From positions 10,692,885 through 10,756,884 of the forward strand of contig OZ024783.1 in NCBI GenBank assembly GCA_964017065.1: a stretch of 64,000 bases of DNA. The letters are read 5' to 3'. Shown here one piece after another: positions 1-10,255 of the stretch. The position numbers and the translations under genes were made by a program. Each line of letters opens with the position of its first letter. Positions within the stretch are counted from its first letter, which is position 1. The stretch comes from Haliclona indistincta (Eukaryota > Porifera > Demospongiae > Haplosclerida > Chalinidae). The notes beneath the pieces are model-generated. The model did no database searches. It saw only the letters and a program-made list of their open reading frames with translations, and was not told where the DNA came from.

Positions 1-246
1 AAGAAAGTGAATTACTACATGGCTGTTAATATTATTATTCAATTTTGTTGATTAATCTTTGCTGTAAGCCTGTCCTTCAATAAATTCAAAGAATCAAACA
101 GATGGCTATTATTAGAGCACACTAATGATTGGCTATACTACACATTGGGCACTACTATGACTACTCAGTTTTGATAGTTACATCTACCACAAATCATGCA
201 TTACATATAAGTGATGTGAGTATCTTGCTTCTATCACAATTATTCT

Positions 247-3057
247 ATGATTCCAGTTACGATGTGGTATAGTTTCCTTCGACTGATGCTGGCTCTGCCA
301 ATGATCACTCCTTGCTCTAGTACAGATCAGAAGCTGATCAATGTGGACAGCAGCAGCCTGACTAGTGTCAATGACTCCTCCTGCTGGGAGGGAGGCTACT
401 CCACTCCTTGCCTCTCCTTCAACATGGCTCTTAAAGGAGCCCAGCACTACAACCACTCCATCACCATCCTCCTCCAACCAGGACAACACCAGCTGCACAA
501 TGGCAGTGAGACTGAGCTCAAGAACATGTCCCAGCTAGCCATTGTGGGTAACAGCAGTCAAGGTGAGCCTGTAGTCATCACGTGTCAGCCATTGACTGGT
601 CTAGCATTCCTCCGGTCAACCAATATCACAATCAGTAACTTGAGTTTGATTAACTGTGGAAAGATACAAAGCGAACACGATAATGATTGTAACCCGATCC
701 GAGTAGCAATATTGTTTACTGGTTGCTCCTCAATAGAATTGAGGAATCTTAACGTTAATGAGTCTAGTGGCACTGGTGTTGCTGTTTATAATGCAATGGA
801 CAAAGTTAGCATTGACTCGTGTCAGTTCATGTACGGAGGAGGAGGAGGGTTAGTGATAGAGGCTAGCGAGGCCACCTCACAATCATTCTGTACTATAACT
901 AACTCCACCTTCACTCACAACACTGCTAGTAGTGCAGCTGCTGGCCAGTGGATCAACCCGTGTGGCAGTACCACTAGAGGAGGAGGCATCTCAGTGGTAT
1001 TCAGAGGAGAAGCAACCAACAACACTGTACAACTGGTCAATAATGTACGTCTGAACAACAACAAAGCACAGTTTGGAGGTGGTTTGTATCTAGGCTTCCA
1101 TGACAATGCCAGTGGTAATACTGTTACTGTAGATAATGCTGAGGTGACAGAGAATGAGGTGATAATAGAGAGGAATAGTCCAGCATATGTACGTTATGAC
1201 TACTATAACTACACAATTGAATCAGGAGGCACTCTTAACCACACACGTGCTGTGCATGACATCTGGGGCAGAAATAAAAAAGATCCTGACAACATTCTAA
1301 TAGAGTTTATTAATGGTCCAGCATTCACACTAGATCAACTGAGCACACTATCGTCACAGATACTGGCTAACTGTTCTGATAATTACACCAATCAAAGCTC
1401 ACTTCTGTATATTCATCCACTTCAGTTCTCTGCCATCAGAGTTACAATACACTTTCGTCAATGTAGTCCATTAACATCTTCTCCACCAACACTTTCAAGC
1501 CATTTACTATGCAATACTTGTCGAACATCTGGTAAAATTGGAGATTGTCCTTCCTCTTACTCAATTAATGATCGTAGTCGATCTTGTGTTCAAGGCAGAG
1601 GAGGAATACTGTGTGGCAATTGCAGTGAGGGATATGCTGTAGCCATTAATGATCCTGACCTCTCTTGCATCGAATGTGATTCCCCCTACCATGGGGTGGC
1701 CATATTCTTGTTTCTACAACTAGTGCCAGTTCTGATCATGTTAACACTGTTGGCAGTTCTTCACATCAAAATCACTGATGGTAGTTTTAGTGGGTTTGTA
1801 CTGATTAGCCAAATGGTAACACTGCAATTTCCAGGACTAGGATATTCATCCTGGATACCAGTTTGCTATGGGTCGCAATCTGACATGTTAATGAGAAAGA
1901 ACCACTTGAGTATTCCTCTCACATTGTACAGTATTTGGAACCTCAATTTCCTCAATATTGATCCTCTTCCTTTCTGTATCCCTCACATAAACACAGCAGC
2001 CGGAGCTATTCTTCTTGAATACATCACAGCTGTCTGTCCTCTGGTGTTTATTGTGGTGACGTATACTTGGATCAAGTGCTACGATAATGGCTACAGGCTT
2101 GTTGTATACACCACTAGACCAGTCCATCAGCTACTGGCTCGCTTTTGGCAAAAATTCAAAATACAGCCTTCATTAATTGATACTTATGCTGGCTTGATGC
2201 TGCTATCATACATGCGCCTCCTAGCCACTTCTTTTAAACTGCTCAAGCTTACTGTCATCAAAAGTTCTAACGAAGCTTATAACTACACTCTAGCATTTTA
2301 TTATGATGCTAACTTGAGCTACTTTACCAGTCATCATGCTGCATATGGTGTCCTGGCAATATTGTGTTTACTGGTATTTGTAGTTATTCCAACTATTGTT
2401 CTCTTATTCTATCATCTCAAATGCTTCCAGCGATGTCTGACAAGATGTAAGTTGGACAGGCCAGGTCTACATGCACTGGTGGATGCTTATCAGGGCTGCT
2501 TCAAAAACAGTGCAACTGATGGCAGTGAGAGAAGGTACTTTGCTGGACTATATCTCTTGTTTCGTTTCTGCTATGTCTTTTTTCTAATCACACCAGTTCT
2601 TTCGTTTCCTGCTTCAATTGCGTCATTTGAAATTGGCATTAGCTTTATTATGGCAGCAGTGATTGCTATATTTCGACCGTATAAAACGATTGTTCATAAC
2701 TTCACTAATTTTATGTCAGTTTTTTTCTTGTATGTGTATGCATCAGCAGGTTTAATAACAGTGATTTACTCATACATTCCTATTTATTATCATAATATCA
2801 TGCTCGTATTCTTTCTATACATTCCACTGTTGGTTCTCTGTATCTATCTCACATACTGCCTGTTCAAGCACTGCTGTGCACGAATTACAATTTTTAAGTG
2901 CAGGAAAAAGCAAAGTTCAGCCAATGATGAACCACCACCTGAAAACCAAGCTCCAACCATTGAAGCTTCTGTTACTACTGTCTCACTGCATGACTTCACA
3001 GCAGATGACCTATACGCTGATGGTGTACTCAATCCTGATGAATACAAGAAGCAGTAG
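247..3057 (+). CDS. Beta-helix ectodomain plus multi-TM membrane protein (gene A)
   Basis: Single ORF of 936 codons. An ATG at 262 (residue 6) gives a more typical signal peptide (MWYSFLRLMLALPMITPCSS) than the first ATG. About residues 45-330 form a Cys- and Asn-rich, sequon-studded region with repeated short hydrophobic/Asn ladders (NITISNLSLINC, LVNNVRLNNNKAQFGGGL), typical of right-handed parallel beta-helix proteins. About residues 420-480 are Cys-rich (GRGGILCGNCSEGYA, SCIECDSPY). From about residue 480 there are roughly eight or nine hydrophobic spans with the motif GSERRYFAGLYLLFRFCY between late spans. The tail is short and acidic, ending DEYKKQ. Similar architectures are annotated in sponges as polymorphic-outer-membrane-protein-like, which describes the helix only. 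Role unknown, probably a surface receptor or channel. The gene is duplicated as a truncated copy at 41.46 kb. Confidence 0.8.
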   Translation: MIPVTMWYSFLRLMLALPMITPCSSTDQKLINVDSSSLTSVNDSSCWEGGYSTPCLSFNMALKGAQHYNHSITILLQPGQHQLHNGSETELKNMSQLAIVGNSSQGEPVVITCQPLTGLAFLRSTNITISNLSLINCGKIQSEHDNDCNPIRVAILFTGCSSIELRNLNVNESSGTGVAVYNAMDKVSIDSCQFMYGGGGGLVIEASEATSQSFCTITNSTFTHNTASSAAAGQWINPCGSTTRGGGISVVFRGEATNNTVQLVNNVRLNNNKAQFGGGLYLGFHDNASGNTVTVDNAEVTENEVIIERNSPAYVRYDYYNYTIESGGTLNHTRAVHDIWGRNKKDPDNILIEFINGPAFTLDQLSTLSSQILANCSDNYTNQSSLLYIHPLQFSAIRVTIHFRQCSPLTSSPPTLSSHLLCNTCRTSGKIGDCPSSYSINDRSRSCVQGRGGILCGNCSEGYAVAINDPDLSCIECDSPYHGVAIFLFLQLVPVLIMLTLLAVLHIKITDGSFSGFVLISQMVTLQFPGLGYSSWIPVCYGSQSDMLMRKNHLSIPLTLYSIWNLNFLNIDPLPFCIPHINTAAGAILLEYITAVCPLVFIVVTYTWIKCYDNGYRLVVYTTRPVHQLLARFWQKFKIQPSLIDTYAGLMLLSYMRLLATSFKLLKLTVIKSSNEAYNYTLAFYYDANLSYFTSHHAAYGVLAILCLLVFVVIPTIVLLFYHLKCFQRCLTRCKLDRPGLHALVDAYQGCFKNSATDGSERRYFAGLYLLFRFCYVFFLITPVLSFPASIASFEIGISFIMAAVIAIFRPYKTIVHNFTNFMSVFFLYVYASAGLITVIYSYIPIYYHNIMLVFFLYIPLLVLCIYLTYCLFKHCCARITIFKCRKKQSSANDEPPPENQAPTIEASVTTVSLHDFTADDLYADGVLNPDEYKKQ

Positions 3058-3623
3058 AGAGACACTAGTCTTACTCCTTCAAGTCACTATTTGTCTGATT
3101 CTTTCTCTGACCAGTAGATCTCGTGCAATTTTTATTAATTGTGGTATGACTATGTGAACTAGAACAATGTAGCTAATCTTTTCAGAGTGAGTTATTTGTA
3201 CATAACTATACATTGCAGTGTGTAATTATCAAATTTTAATTCTATGCCTTTCAGTTGTTGTAGTTAAGTATAAAAAATTATTGTCTAGAAATTGTCATAG
3301 TGTTAGTATACCAGGATGAGTGAGTGTATATTAGAAAGTTACTTTAAGATTCTTAAGAGAGAAAGAACTTTACTTTAAGATGAATTATTTTTAACATTCT
3401 TTTATCAGAGGAACATTAAACAGTATAATGGTTGCATGCTTATGGATGCTAGCGCTGTTGTCTCACACCAACAGCTTATTTTTATACTGAAAGCACGTGG
3501 TGTCACTTAAAATACCAAACATACGAAGGAAACTGGACTAAACATGGTCAAAACTTGAGCTTGATAAGAGTTAACACTTAGTGAACGTGAGTCACACAAA
3601 GAAGAATTGTCGCAAATAGGACA
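3058..3623. other. Intergenic: 3' flank of gene A and 5' flank of family copy 1
   Basis: AT-rich and without a supportable ORF. The first ~150 bases match the flank of the truncated gene A copy at 43.19-43.30 kb. A short match to the class I upstream module (CAACAGCTTATTTTTATACTGAAAG-like) lies at about 3468-3494, roughly 130 bases before the next ATG. Confidence 0.6.
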
Positions 3624-4490
3624 ATGGAGGAGACTGTACAGACTTACAGCTACTACTTCAAAAGAGATTACTTGCCGCCATTAATCCTCTTCATCTTGTG
3701 CACAGCACTAACGATCCTTCTTATTCCGATACAACTTATGCTCAAAAGAAGCTCCAGATTGAAAAGGCATTTCAAGGCACACTTTTTGATAAAATTTGTT
3801 TTCAGAATTATGCTCAATAAGCGGACAGACAAAGCTGGAAAATTGTGTTATACTATATTGGACTATAAATTTTGCGAAAGGTACAAGGTATTGATGCTGG
3901 CTGTAGCAATCTCTCTGACAGGAGTTGGAGGAGTGGTGTTTTGGGACTACGTTATATTTGAAGATTCATACATCTGCAGCACAGATACTAACTTGGCTTG
4001 CTTTCCTGCATATCCTAACTTGACCACTCCACGCTTGGACTGCTCTGACACAAGCTATTTGGAAATCAACAACATCACCTCCATCATCTGCTACAGATAT
4101 TCATTCGCACTAGGCTCAGCCACTAGAGCTGCTCTTGGTGTAGTAACAACTTATGCTTTAGTATTTATCATCAAAACTTTGCTTCTTCTCAAAGTGTCTA
4201 ACGGAAGTGAATGGACCAAGTGTCGTGCAGTGCTCACTGTAGCTATACAGATCACTACAGTAGTGACAATATTCAGCATAGCTATTCCAGTATACACCTT
4301 TCTAGCACTGAATTCATATACCATCGAGAAGAAAATTATTAGAATTATGATAAGTGGATCCATTGTTTTTACAATAATATACAGCACAGTGCTCTTTCCG
4401 TGGTGGTCGTTTGAAAAGATCAAAGACATTAAAAAAGATATCGAAAGCAATACTGAGTATGCGAACAATGGAGAATATAAACGAGTATGA
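3624..4490 (+). CDS. Five-TM Cys-loop family, class I, copy 1
   Basis: 288 codons, apparently intact. TM1 about residues 18-40, TM2 88-110, loop 1 about 111-165, TM3 166-195, TM4 205-232, TM5 242-265. Loop 1 holds Cys in ICSTD, LACFP, LDCSD and IICYR plus sequons NLT and NIT, so it should face outside. The stretch between TM1 and TM2 is strongly basic (KRSSRLKRHFKAH), so it should face the cytoplasm. The tail ends EYKRV and lacks the GTSIPI extension of sister copies because a stop falls earlier. The YKRV at the very end fits a YxxPhi sorting signal. The ATG begins METVQ-like and aligns with the other copies. AATAAA follows at 4585. Function unknown. Confidence 0.85.
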   Translation: MEETVQTYSYYFKRDYLPPLILFILCTALTILLIPIQLMLKRSSRLKRHFKAHFLIKFVFRIMLNKRTDKAGKLCYTILDYKFCERYKVLMLAVAISLTGVGGVVFWDYVIFEDSYICSTDTNLACFPAYPNLTTPRLDCSDTSYLEINNITSIICYRYSFALGSATRAALGVVTTYALVFIIKTLLLLKVSNGSEWTKCRAVLTVAIQITTVVTIFSIAIPVYTFLALNSYTIEKKIIRIMISGSIVFTIIYSTVLFPWWSFEKIKDIKKDIESNTEYANNGEYKRV

Positions 4491-4770
4491 TGAACATACC
4501 ATGTTTCAGAGAAGTTTTTTAAAGATACGCAGTTGTTTACTTCAAGCTTCTGAGTATTACTACTAGTCTTGCAGTTCACTGACAAATAAATATCAAGTTT
4601 TCCAACTGTTTTGTTATTTTTACAATAATTCCAGTCGTTTTATAGTAGTCACTAAAACTAACCAGTAAACAGTGATTCCCGCGACGCACGTCATGCAGTA
4701 TAAATATGCAGTTTTATAAAGTGAAGGATAACTTTACTGTGCTGTACACAATACTAGTAGTGCATTTAGC

Positions 4771-5085
4771 TGACTTCGGTGTGAACACACACCTCCTTAA
4801 ACGTGAGGCAATCTTAGTAGGTGTGGCTATCTTCACATTTGAGTTACACCCCTTTGGGGTCAATAGTCAATACACGTGTGTAGGAATGGTGCATACCTAT
4901 GTGGCTTTTGGGTGTAGTAATCACTTCCAAGTAACCCCAGGCCTCGGATTTTATAGTTTTCCTTCTTTACCACACGAAAGAAGGCAGTGCTGACCACAAA
5001 GAGGTGTAACTCGCATGTGGAGCCTAGGCACGCCTATACCAAGATCACCTTGCATTTTGTGAGGTGATAGTTCACACCGAAGTCA
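4771..5085. mobile_element. MITE with 16-bp terminal inverted repeats
   Basis: The 16-mer TGACTTCGGTGTGAAC at 4771-4786 is matched by its exact reverse complement at 5070-5085. The similarity continues inward imperfectly for about 10 more bases. The interior is 315 bases with no coding capacity. No clear target duplication was found, so the superfamily is open. Confidence 0.7.
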
Positions 5086-5217
5086 TCTATAAATGTTTAG
5101 AACATAGTTCACAATAGAATTTACTGAAATGCAGTTTAACAGAAGACAATACATAGTACAAGATACAAAAGTATCCTTATGCACACATTGCAGTACGTGC
5201 ATTGCATAGCTGACTTA

Positions 5218-5325
5218 TTTGGTCATGAGTTCTTGTATCAATTATGACATAATGTTACACAACTTGTTTTACATCAGCAGTTTATTCTTTTAAAACACTT
5301 ATCTGAAAGCAGTTTGTGTATTTGC
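5218..5325 (+). promoter_or_regulatory. Class I upstream module (before copy 2)
   Basis: Contains TGGTCATGAGTTC, GACATAATGTTA, CAACTTGTTTTACATCAGC and AGTTTATTCTTTTAAAAC in the same order as ahead of copies at 7.2, 10.3, 43.5, 45.4, 47.6 and 49.4 kb. It lies about 145-250 bases before the ATG. Conservation across diverged copies suggests a core promoter or 5' leader; this is inference. Confidence 0.5.
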
Positions 5326-5467
5326 AGGAAATTGGTCAAATATGGTACTACTGAATTGACATCAAAATGTGTAATATATAACTTATAAATCTGAGTGACC
5401 TGAAGCAGTCGAGATTGAATACAACTTTGCTGAATTTCTACTACTACTACTACTACTATAATAGACA

Positions 5468-6352
5468 ATGAAGGTGGCTGGGCAGACCTATAGCTACTAC
5501 TTCACAAGAGAGTTCTTGCCGCCACTGATCTTTTTCATCTTGTGTATGATATTATCACTCATTCTTATTCCGGTACAACTTATGCTCAAACGAAGCCCTA
5601 AAGTAAAATGCCATTGCATCACTCAGTTCTTGCTAGAGCATGTTTTCAACGCTACACTGAATAAACAGACTGATAGATCTGGGCAGAAGGTCTATACCAT
5701 ACTGAACTACGTAGTTCCAGACAGGTACAAAATCTTCATGTTGGCTATGGTACTCTCTGTGATAGGATATTCGGGAGTAGTGTTTTGGGATTCTTTCTTT
5801 TTTGAAAAATCACACATCTGCAGCACTGATCCTGCCCTGGCTTGCTTTCCAAAAAATCCTGATATGATCACTCCACGACTGGACTGCTCTAACACAAGCT
5901 ATTTAGAAGACAACAACATCACCTCCGTCATATGCTACAGGTCTGTGTTCAAACAAGGCCAAGCCACTGGAGGTGCACTTGGTACAATAGCAATGAATGC
6001 TCTCTACATTACGTTCATTACTGTGCTCCTTCTTAAAGTTTCTAATGGAAGTGAATGGAACAAGCGTCGTGCAGTGCTCACTATAGCTATACAGATCACT
6101 ATAGTAGTGATAACACTAGTCTTCATAGTTTTAACATGTTTTATTCCAGCACCAGTAACCTCTACTCTTGAAAAACGACACATGTTTCTCATGGCAAGTC
6201 AATCTTTTAACTATACAATATTGTATAGTACTGTGCTCTTTCCTTGGTGGTCTTTCAGTAAAATAAATGACAAAGATGACAACAAGGAAAATGATAAAGA
6301 GGAGAGCAATGGAGAGTATAGAAGAGTAAGAGGAACATCAATACCAATATGA
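5468..6352 (+). CDS. Five-TM Cys-loop family, class I, copy 2 (chimeric)
   Basis: 294 codons, intact. The 5' half (MKVAGQTYSYYFTREFLPP through SHICSTDPALACFPK) matches the copy at 43534. From the LDCSNTSYLEDNNITS block onward (RSVFKQGQATGGALGTIAM to the end) the protein and the 3' flank match the copy at 47607 instead. The join lies near 5880-5940, in the most conserved block of the family. The product has all five TMs, the loop-1 cysteines, the NIT sequon and the tail GEYRRVRGTSIPI with YRRV. Best read as a product of unequal crossover or gene conversion that kept the reading frame. Confidence 0.85.
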   Translation: MKVAGQTYSYYFTREFLPPLIFFILCMILSLILIPVQLMLKRSPKVKCHCITQFLLEHVFNATLNKQTDRSGQKVYTILNYVVPDRYKIFMLAMVLSVIGYSGVVFWDSFFFEKSHICSTDPALACFPKNPDMITPRLDCSNTSYLEDNNITSVICYRSVFKQGQATGGALGTIAMNALYITFITVLLLKVSNGSEWNKRRAVLTIAIQITIVVITLVFIVLTCFIPAPVTSTLEKRHMFLMASQSFNYTILYSTVLFPWWSFSKINDKDDNKENDKEESNGEYRRVRGTSIPI

Positions 6353-7206
6353 GTCCAACAAAATGCACAAAGTGTAGCAAAAGTGATACATACATGGCAC
6401 ATGTTACCCACATACCTGTACTTGATGTTTTTGTTGAAATAATTGTGTACACTTCACTCATTGACTTCTTGCATGTTGCTGACATAATTATTGTAATTAA
6501 AAAAATTCTTTCGGTATTATTATTTTATTGTATCACGTGATTCTGTCTGCCTCGTGCAATATTATAATCATATTTCAATCAGCTGAGCTGCCTTGTGGTG
6601 TACCCACTTGATATAACGCGCAATCTCAACAGTTTTATGACAATGTATTGAGGTAGCCAAGGTTCTGCTTGTACATTTATCCTTTTATTAATGCTAAATC
6701 AAAGTCATGGTTCTGAAACTGAAACGTACATTAAAAAGCCAAAACAGCGACCCACTATTGTTGTGGTGAACTACTACTTACAGCTAATATAGAAAGCACA
6801 TCAATGTTATTTATTGCCCATAATGGTTCAAGAGGGCAATAGTAAACTATTCCATTTAGTTATGTATAGAGCTTGTGTTGTACACAAACCAGTATCAGTT
6901 CGATTCAAGCAATGCTAAATGATATTTGGGAAAACTTTCACTTTTATATTCCATACTATTGTGCAATGGTTAATACTTCTATTGTACACAGACAGTATGT
7001 GAATTGCTAGTTTGTATCAACTAAGTCACAATGTTGTGCAACTTGTTTATCATAGCAATGTATTCTTTATACTGAAAGTATTATACATCACAGTAAAATG
7101 TCAAAGAAAATGTACAGGATGAGCTAAGTCAAATAATCAACAAACTGACAGTACAGCCATACTGACAGCTAGCACTGCGACACAAATTGCGCTCTTCACA
7201 AGAACA
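6353..7206. other. Intergenic, class I 3' flank and upstream module
   Basis: No gene seen. The sequence is closely similar to 48492-49402 (the 3' flank of the copy at 47607 and the 5' flank of the copy at 49403), including the stretch around 6590-7090. The class I upstream module is recognisable at about 7015-7085, ending TATACTGAAAGTA. One difference from the paralogous flank is an insertion of about 65 bases in the second copy near 48780. Confidence 0.6.
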
Positions 7207-7749
7207 ATGGAGGCAACAGGACAGACCTACAGCTACTACTTCACTACAGAGTTCTTGCCGCCTTTAATCCTCTTTGTCTTGTACACAGCACTATCGCTCC
7301 TTCTTATTCCAGTACAACTTATGCTCAATCGATGTCCTAGACTTAAAAGGTATTTTAAGACTCAATTATTGATAAAGCAAGTTTTCAACACTTTGTTGAA
7401 TAAATCAACAGACAAGAATGGAAAAACGATTTACATTATAATGAAATACAAAGTTCCAGCGAGACACAAGGTCATGATGTTGGCTATGGCACTTTCTATG
7501 TTAGGAGCTGGAGGAGTGACATTTTGTGATATCTATCTATTTGAAGATTCATACATTTGCAGCACTGATCCAAACTTAGCATGCTTTCCTGCATATCCTA
7601 ACTTGACCACTCCACGCTTGGACTGCTCTGACACAAGCTATTTGAAAGACAACAACATCACCTCCGTCATCTGCTACAGGCCTGTGTTCAAACTAGGCCA
7701 AGCCACTGGAGGTGCACTTGGTATAATAACAACGTATGTTCTCTACATA

Positions 7750-8586
7750 TAAGTTAGACGCGAAGGCCATGGGATCTACGCTGTTTAGAAACCGAGGCGG
7801 GCTTGTTGTGACGACCGAGCGTAGCGAGGTCGTTGCTAAGCCCGCCGAGGTTTCTAAACCGCGTAGATCCCATTGGCCTCCGCGTCTAACTTTTTTAGAG
7901 TATAGCCACGAGTAGCTAAGCAACACTCACACGACGGATTTTGTAAACAAAGAAATGGCGTTTGTGTTTGTAAAGACGAAGCGTGCTAAAGTTGTTTCTT
8001 ACGTGGCTCCGAACAGCGAAAGGGCAATCTTCGATGGCGACAAAACTCATCAGCACTCTTACACAAAATTTAAAGCCAAACGAACGGTAAGTCAAGCGCC
8101 TGTAGCATTAACCTGTCCACACAGAAGCTCCTGGGGTCGCCAGCAGCCATGCGCACCACCATAACTTGCAAGCTCCACCCTAGCTTTTGAAACTCCTCCC
8201 CTGCCACATGCTGTGTGAGTCGCGACTACTGACGATCGAAAGCGACCATCATTTTTAGTTCGCATCCACTCGCGGTCTATCTGCGCTACTTGTCAACTAG
8301 TCGTCCGGCGCTCTTGTTTATGATAGTCTGTTCGTTATGCAGAACAGACTATCATAAAGAGACCTCTTGTCATAGCTGACAGTGACTCTGACTAGAAAGT
8401 AAAAACACTCATTTTGCTATTATCATCATTGCTTTACTTATGTTATTTCCCGGTCAAATAAACCAATCCAATACCTGACTACTACGAGTTACCACTTGAT
8501 TACTACGAGAATAGCTGGCTACTACGAGCTGTAGTAGCCAGTCTCTAATCAATTTCATTGGTTAACATCATCACACTATACTCTAA
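7750..8586. mobile_element. Insertion inside copy 3: hairpin plus TIR element
   Basis: The boundaries come from alignment with the uninterrupted paralogue at 49.9 kb, with ATA (or TA) repeated at both junctions. 7753-7890 is a near-perfect hairpin of about 138 bases (arms GTTAGACGCG... and ...CGCGTCTAAC). The rest is bounded by TTAGAGTATAG (7895-7905) and its exact reverse complement (8576-8586), which suggests a nested TIR element. The interior has the exon-like ORF at 7955. Confidence 0.75.
7955..8086 (+). other. Exon-like ORF ending at a splice donor, inside the insertion
   Basis: ATG followed by 44 codons (MAFVFVKTKRAKVVSYVAPN...) running exactly in phase 0 into a consensus donor GTAAGT at 8087-8092. 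GC content is higher than in the surrounding family genes. It could be a first exon captured by the element, or the element's own leader exon. The protein is not recognised. No second exon is visible before 8586. Confidence 0.35.
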
Positions 8587-8943
8587 ATAATGTTCATCAC
8601 TGTGCTCCTTCTTAAAGTTTCCAATGGAAGCAGATTTACCAAGCGTCGTGCAGTGATCACTATAGCTATACAGATCACTATAGTAGTGATAACACTAGTC
8701 ACAGCTGGTTCAACATTATCTCTTCCAGCACCAATATCCTCTACTAATGAAAAACGAGTATTGTCATTCATGACATACGGATCTTTTTACTATAATATAT
8801 TGTATAGTACCGTGCTCTTTCCTTGGTGGTCCTTTAGAAAAATAAACGGCAAAGAAGATGACAACAAGGAGAACGACAAAGAAGAAGATGATGAGGGCAA
8901 TGGAGAGTATAGAAGAATAAGAGGAACATCAATACCGATATGA

Positions 8944-9448
8944 TTCAAAGATGGACTCTGTGATATTGTACATGTACTTTTGTCCGTTGTGGTCTTTTGC
9001 TGCAATGTACTATGTCTCATGTAGTAGAATTAACCTGTTTCACAAAGTGCCTGTACCAATGCTCGCATCTGCTGTATCAGCAAGACCACAGTGACATGCA
9101 TGCGATGCATAGTTGTTTGATGATGTTTTATAACAAGCAAGTGCATGCATGTCGTAAAATACATTATTGTAAAGCAAACTGTTGTGCTGCAAAATAAGCT
9201 TTAATGAGGTAGCTAAGGTTCTGCGTATACTATCGTGAACGACTTGCTCTTTTAAATTATTTATTATAACAATGGAGCACAGGTAAGTAGTCTAGTAAGC
9301 TGTACCATAATAATTTAAAAGGAAAGAGGCAAAAACAAAATAAACAAGGAAATAAAAGAAAAATGGGAAGAAGAAAGAAAAAATAAATAAATAATGAGTG
9401 AACTAGTTATTGTACAATAGAGTAGAGATTGATTGCTACGTCCATAAT
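8944..9448. other. Intergenic, 3' flank of copy 3
   Basis: No gene seen. About 8944-9310 matches 50300-50670 after the intact paralogue, then the homology between the two duplicated blocks stops abruptly. The tract at 9320-9395 is purine-rich (GGAAAGAGGC, AAGAAGAAAG). Confidence 0.55.
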
Positions 9449-9710
9449 AATTACAGGTAGTATCGTGGTAGCTTTTTTGCCGTAGCACAGAAACAATAAT
9501 CATTGATAAGACGTTTCGATCCTCGGATCTTCATCAGTTATAAAAACAAAATAAGACACTAAACTTAAATAACAATCTTCCAGGTGGTATGTAAGTTTAG
9601 TGTCTTATTTTGTTTTTATAACTGATGAAGATCCTCGGATCGAAACGTCTTATCAATGTTTATTGTTTCTGTGCTACGGCAAAAAAGCTACCACGATACT
9701 ACCTGTAATT
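9449..9710. mobile_element. Foldback element (260-bp palindrome)
   Basis: The left arm from AATTACAGGTAGTATCG is mirrored by the right arm ending CGATACTACCTGTAATT, with nearly the whole length pairing around a loop near 9575. A 13-base direct repeat TAGTTATTGTACA occurs at 9404-9416 and 9710-9722 and may mark the duplicated target. No coding capacity. Confidence 0.75.
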
Positions 9711-9839
9711 AGTTATTGTACAGTTCGGGCAGACCATAGCCATCGGTCATCTGAGTGACAGATCTCCATTTAATCCTGGATCCACGCAAGCATAGGATTG
9801 TGGCTGCTTTACTGGCTATAGGCTGGTATTGACAGAGAG

Positions 9840-9995
9840 TCCATAATAATGTTCAGCCACTGATGTAGGGATACATGGTCTATTATCTAGTCAATCATGT
9901 TACCATGTCCTTGTTGGTTTACATTGTGGACCAATGGTAAATTTCTTCATCCTACATCCCTTTGATTTAAATACAAATCTTTTAAATTTTCACTT
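9840..9995. repeat. Half copy of the foldback family found at 12.8, 35.4 and 56.9 kb
   Basis: The stretch CCACTGATGTAGGGAT through CATCCTACATCCCTTTGATTT matches the right arm of the full foldback elements at 12764-13149 and 35400-35800. The left arm is missing or unrecognisable. Confidence 0.6.
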
Positions 9996-10037
9996 TATGA
10001 CGCGTAAAGATTTGTCTATAGTATCTGAGCAATACAC

Positions 10038-10133
10038 GTCATCTGGTCATGAGTGCCTACAGCAACTATGTTATAATGTTATATAACACGTTGTTCATTA
10101 GCAGTTTATTCTGTAATACTGAAAGTGACAAGT
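10038..10133 (+). promoter_or_regulatory. Class I upstream module (before copy 4)
   Basis: CATCTGGTCATGAGTGCCTA, then ATAATGTTAT, then AGCAGTTTATTCTGTAATAC and TGAAAGTGACA. It is nearly the same as 45218-45310 ahead of the paralogue at 45415, and the 120 bases between module and ATG are also alike. Confidence 0.5.
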
Positions 10134-10255
10134 GATTAAGAAACTGCAGGAAATATCGAATTTGAACAACTAAGTAGACTGTAGCTAGGCAGTAGCTACA
10201 ACAGTTCAATGAAAGTGATCAGACGTGTGTATCCACTAAGAAAAGTATCCATTAC

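Larger units (their letters stand above)
7207..8943 (+). pseudogene. Five-TM family, class I, copy 3, split by an 0.84-kb insertion
   Basis: Codons 1-181 (7207-7749) and the last 117 codons (8587-8943) together equal the intact copy at 49403, which is nearly identical. Between them is inserted DNA at the position encoding the middle of TM3 (after LYI). A short stop follows at once, so the first part alone would give a protein with TM1, TM2 and loop 1 only. Residual identity with the intact paralogue shows the insertion is recent. No good splice donor was seen at the left junction, so I call it broken, although splicing-out has not been excluded. Confidence 0.8.

Noticed and set aside
247..3057. 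Bacterial polymorphic outer membrane protein or horizontal transfer
   Set aside because: Only the beta-helix resembles Pmp proteins. There is an animal-type signal peptide, a Cys-rich juxtamembrane segment and many helical TM spans instead of an autotransporter barrel.
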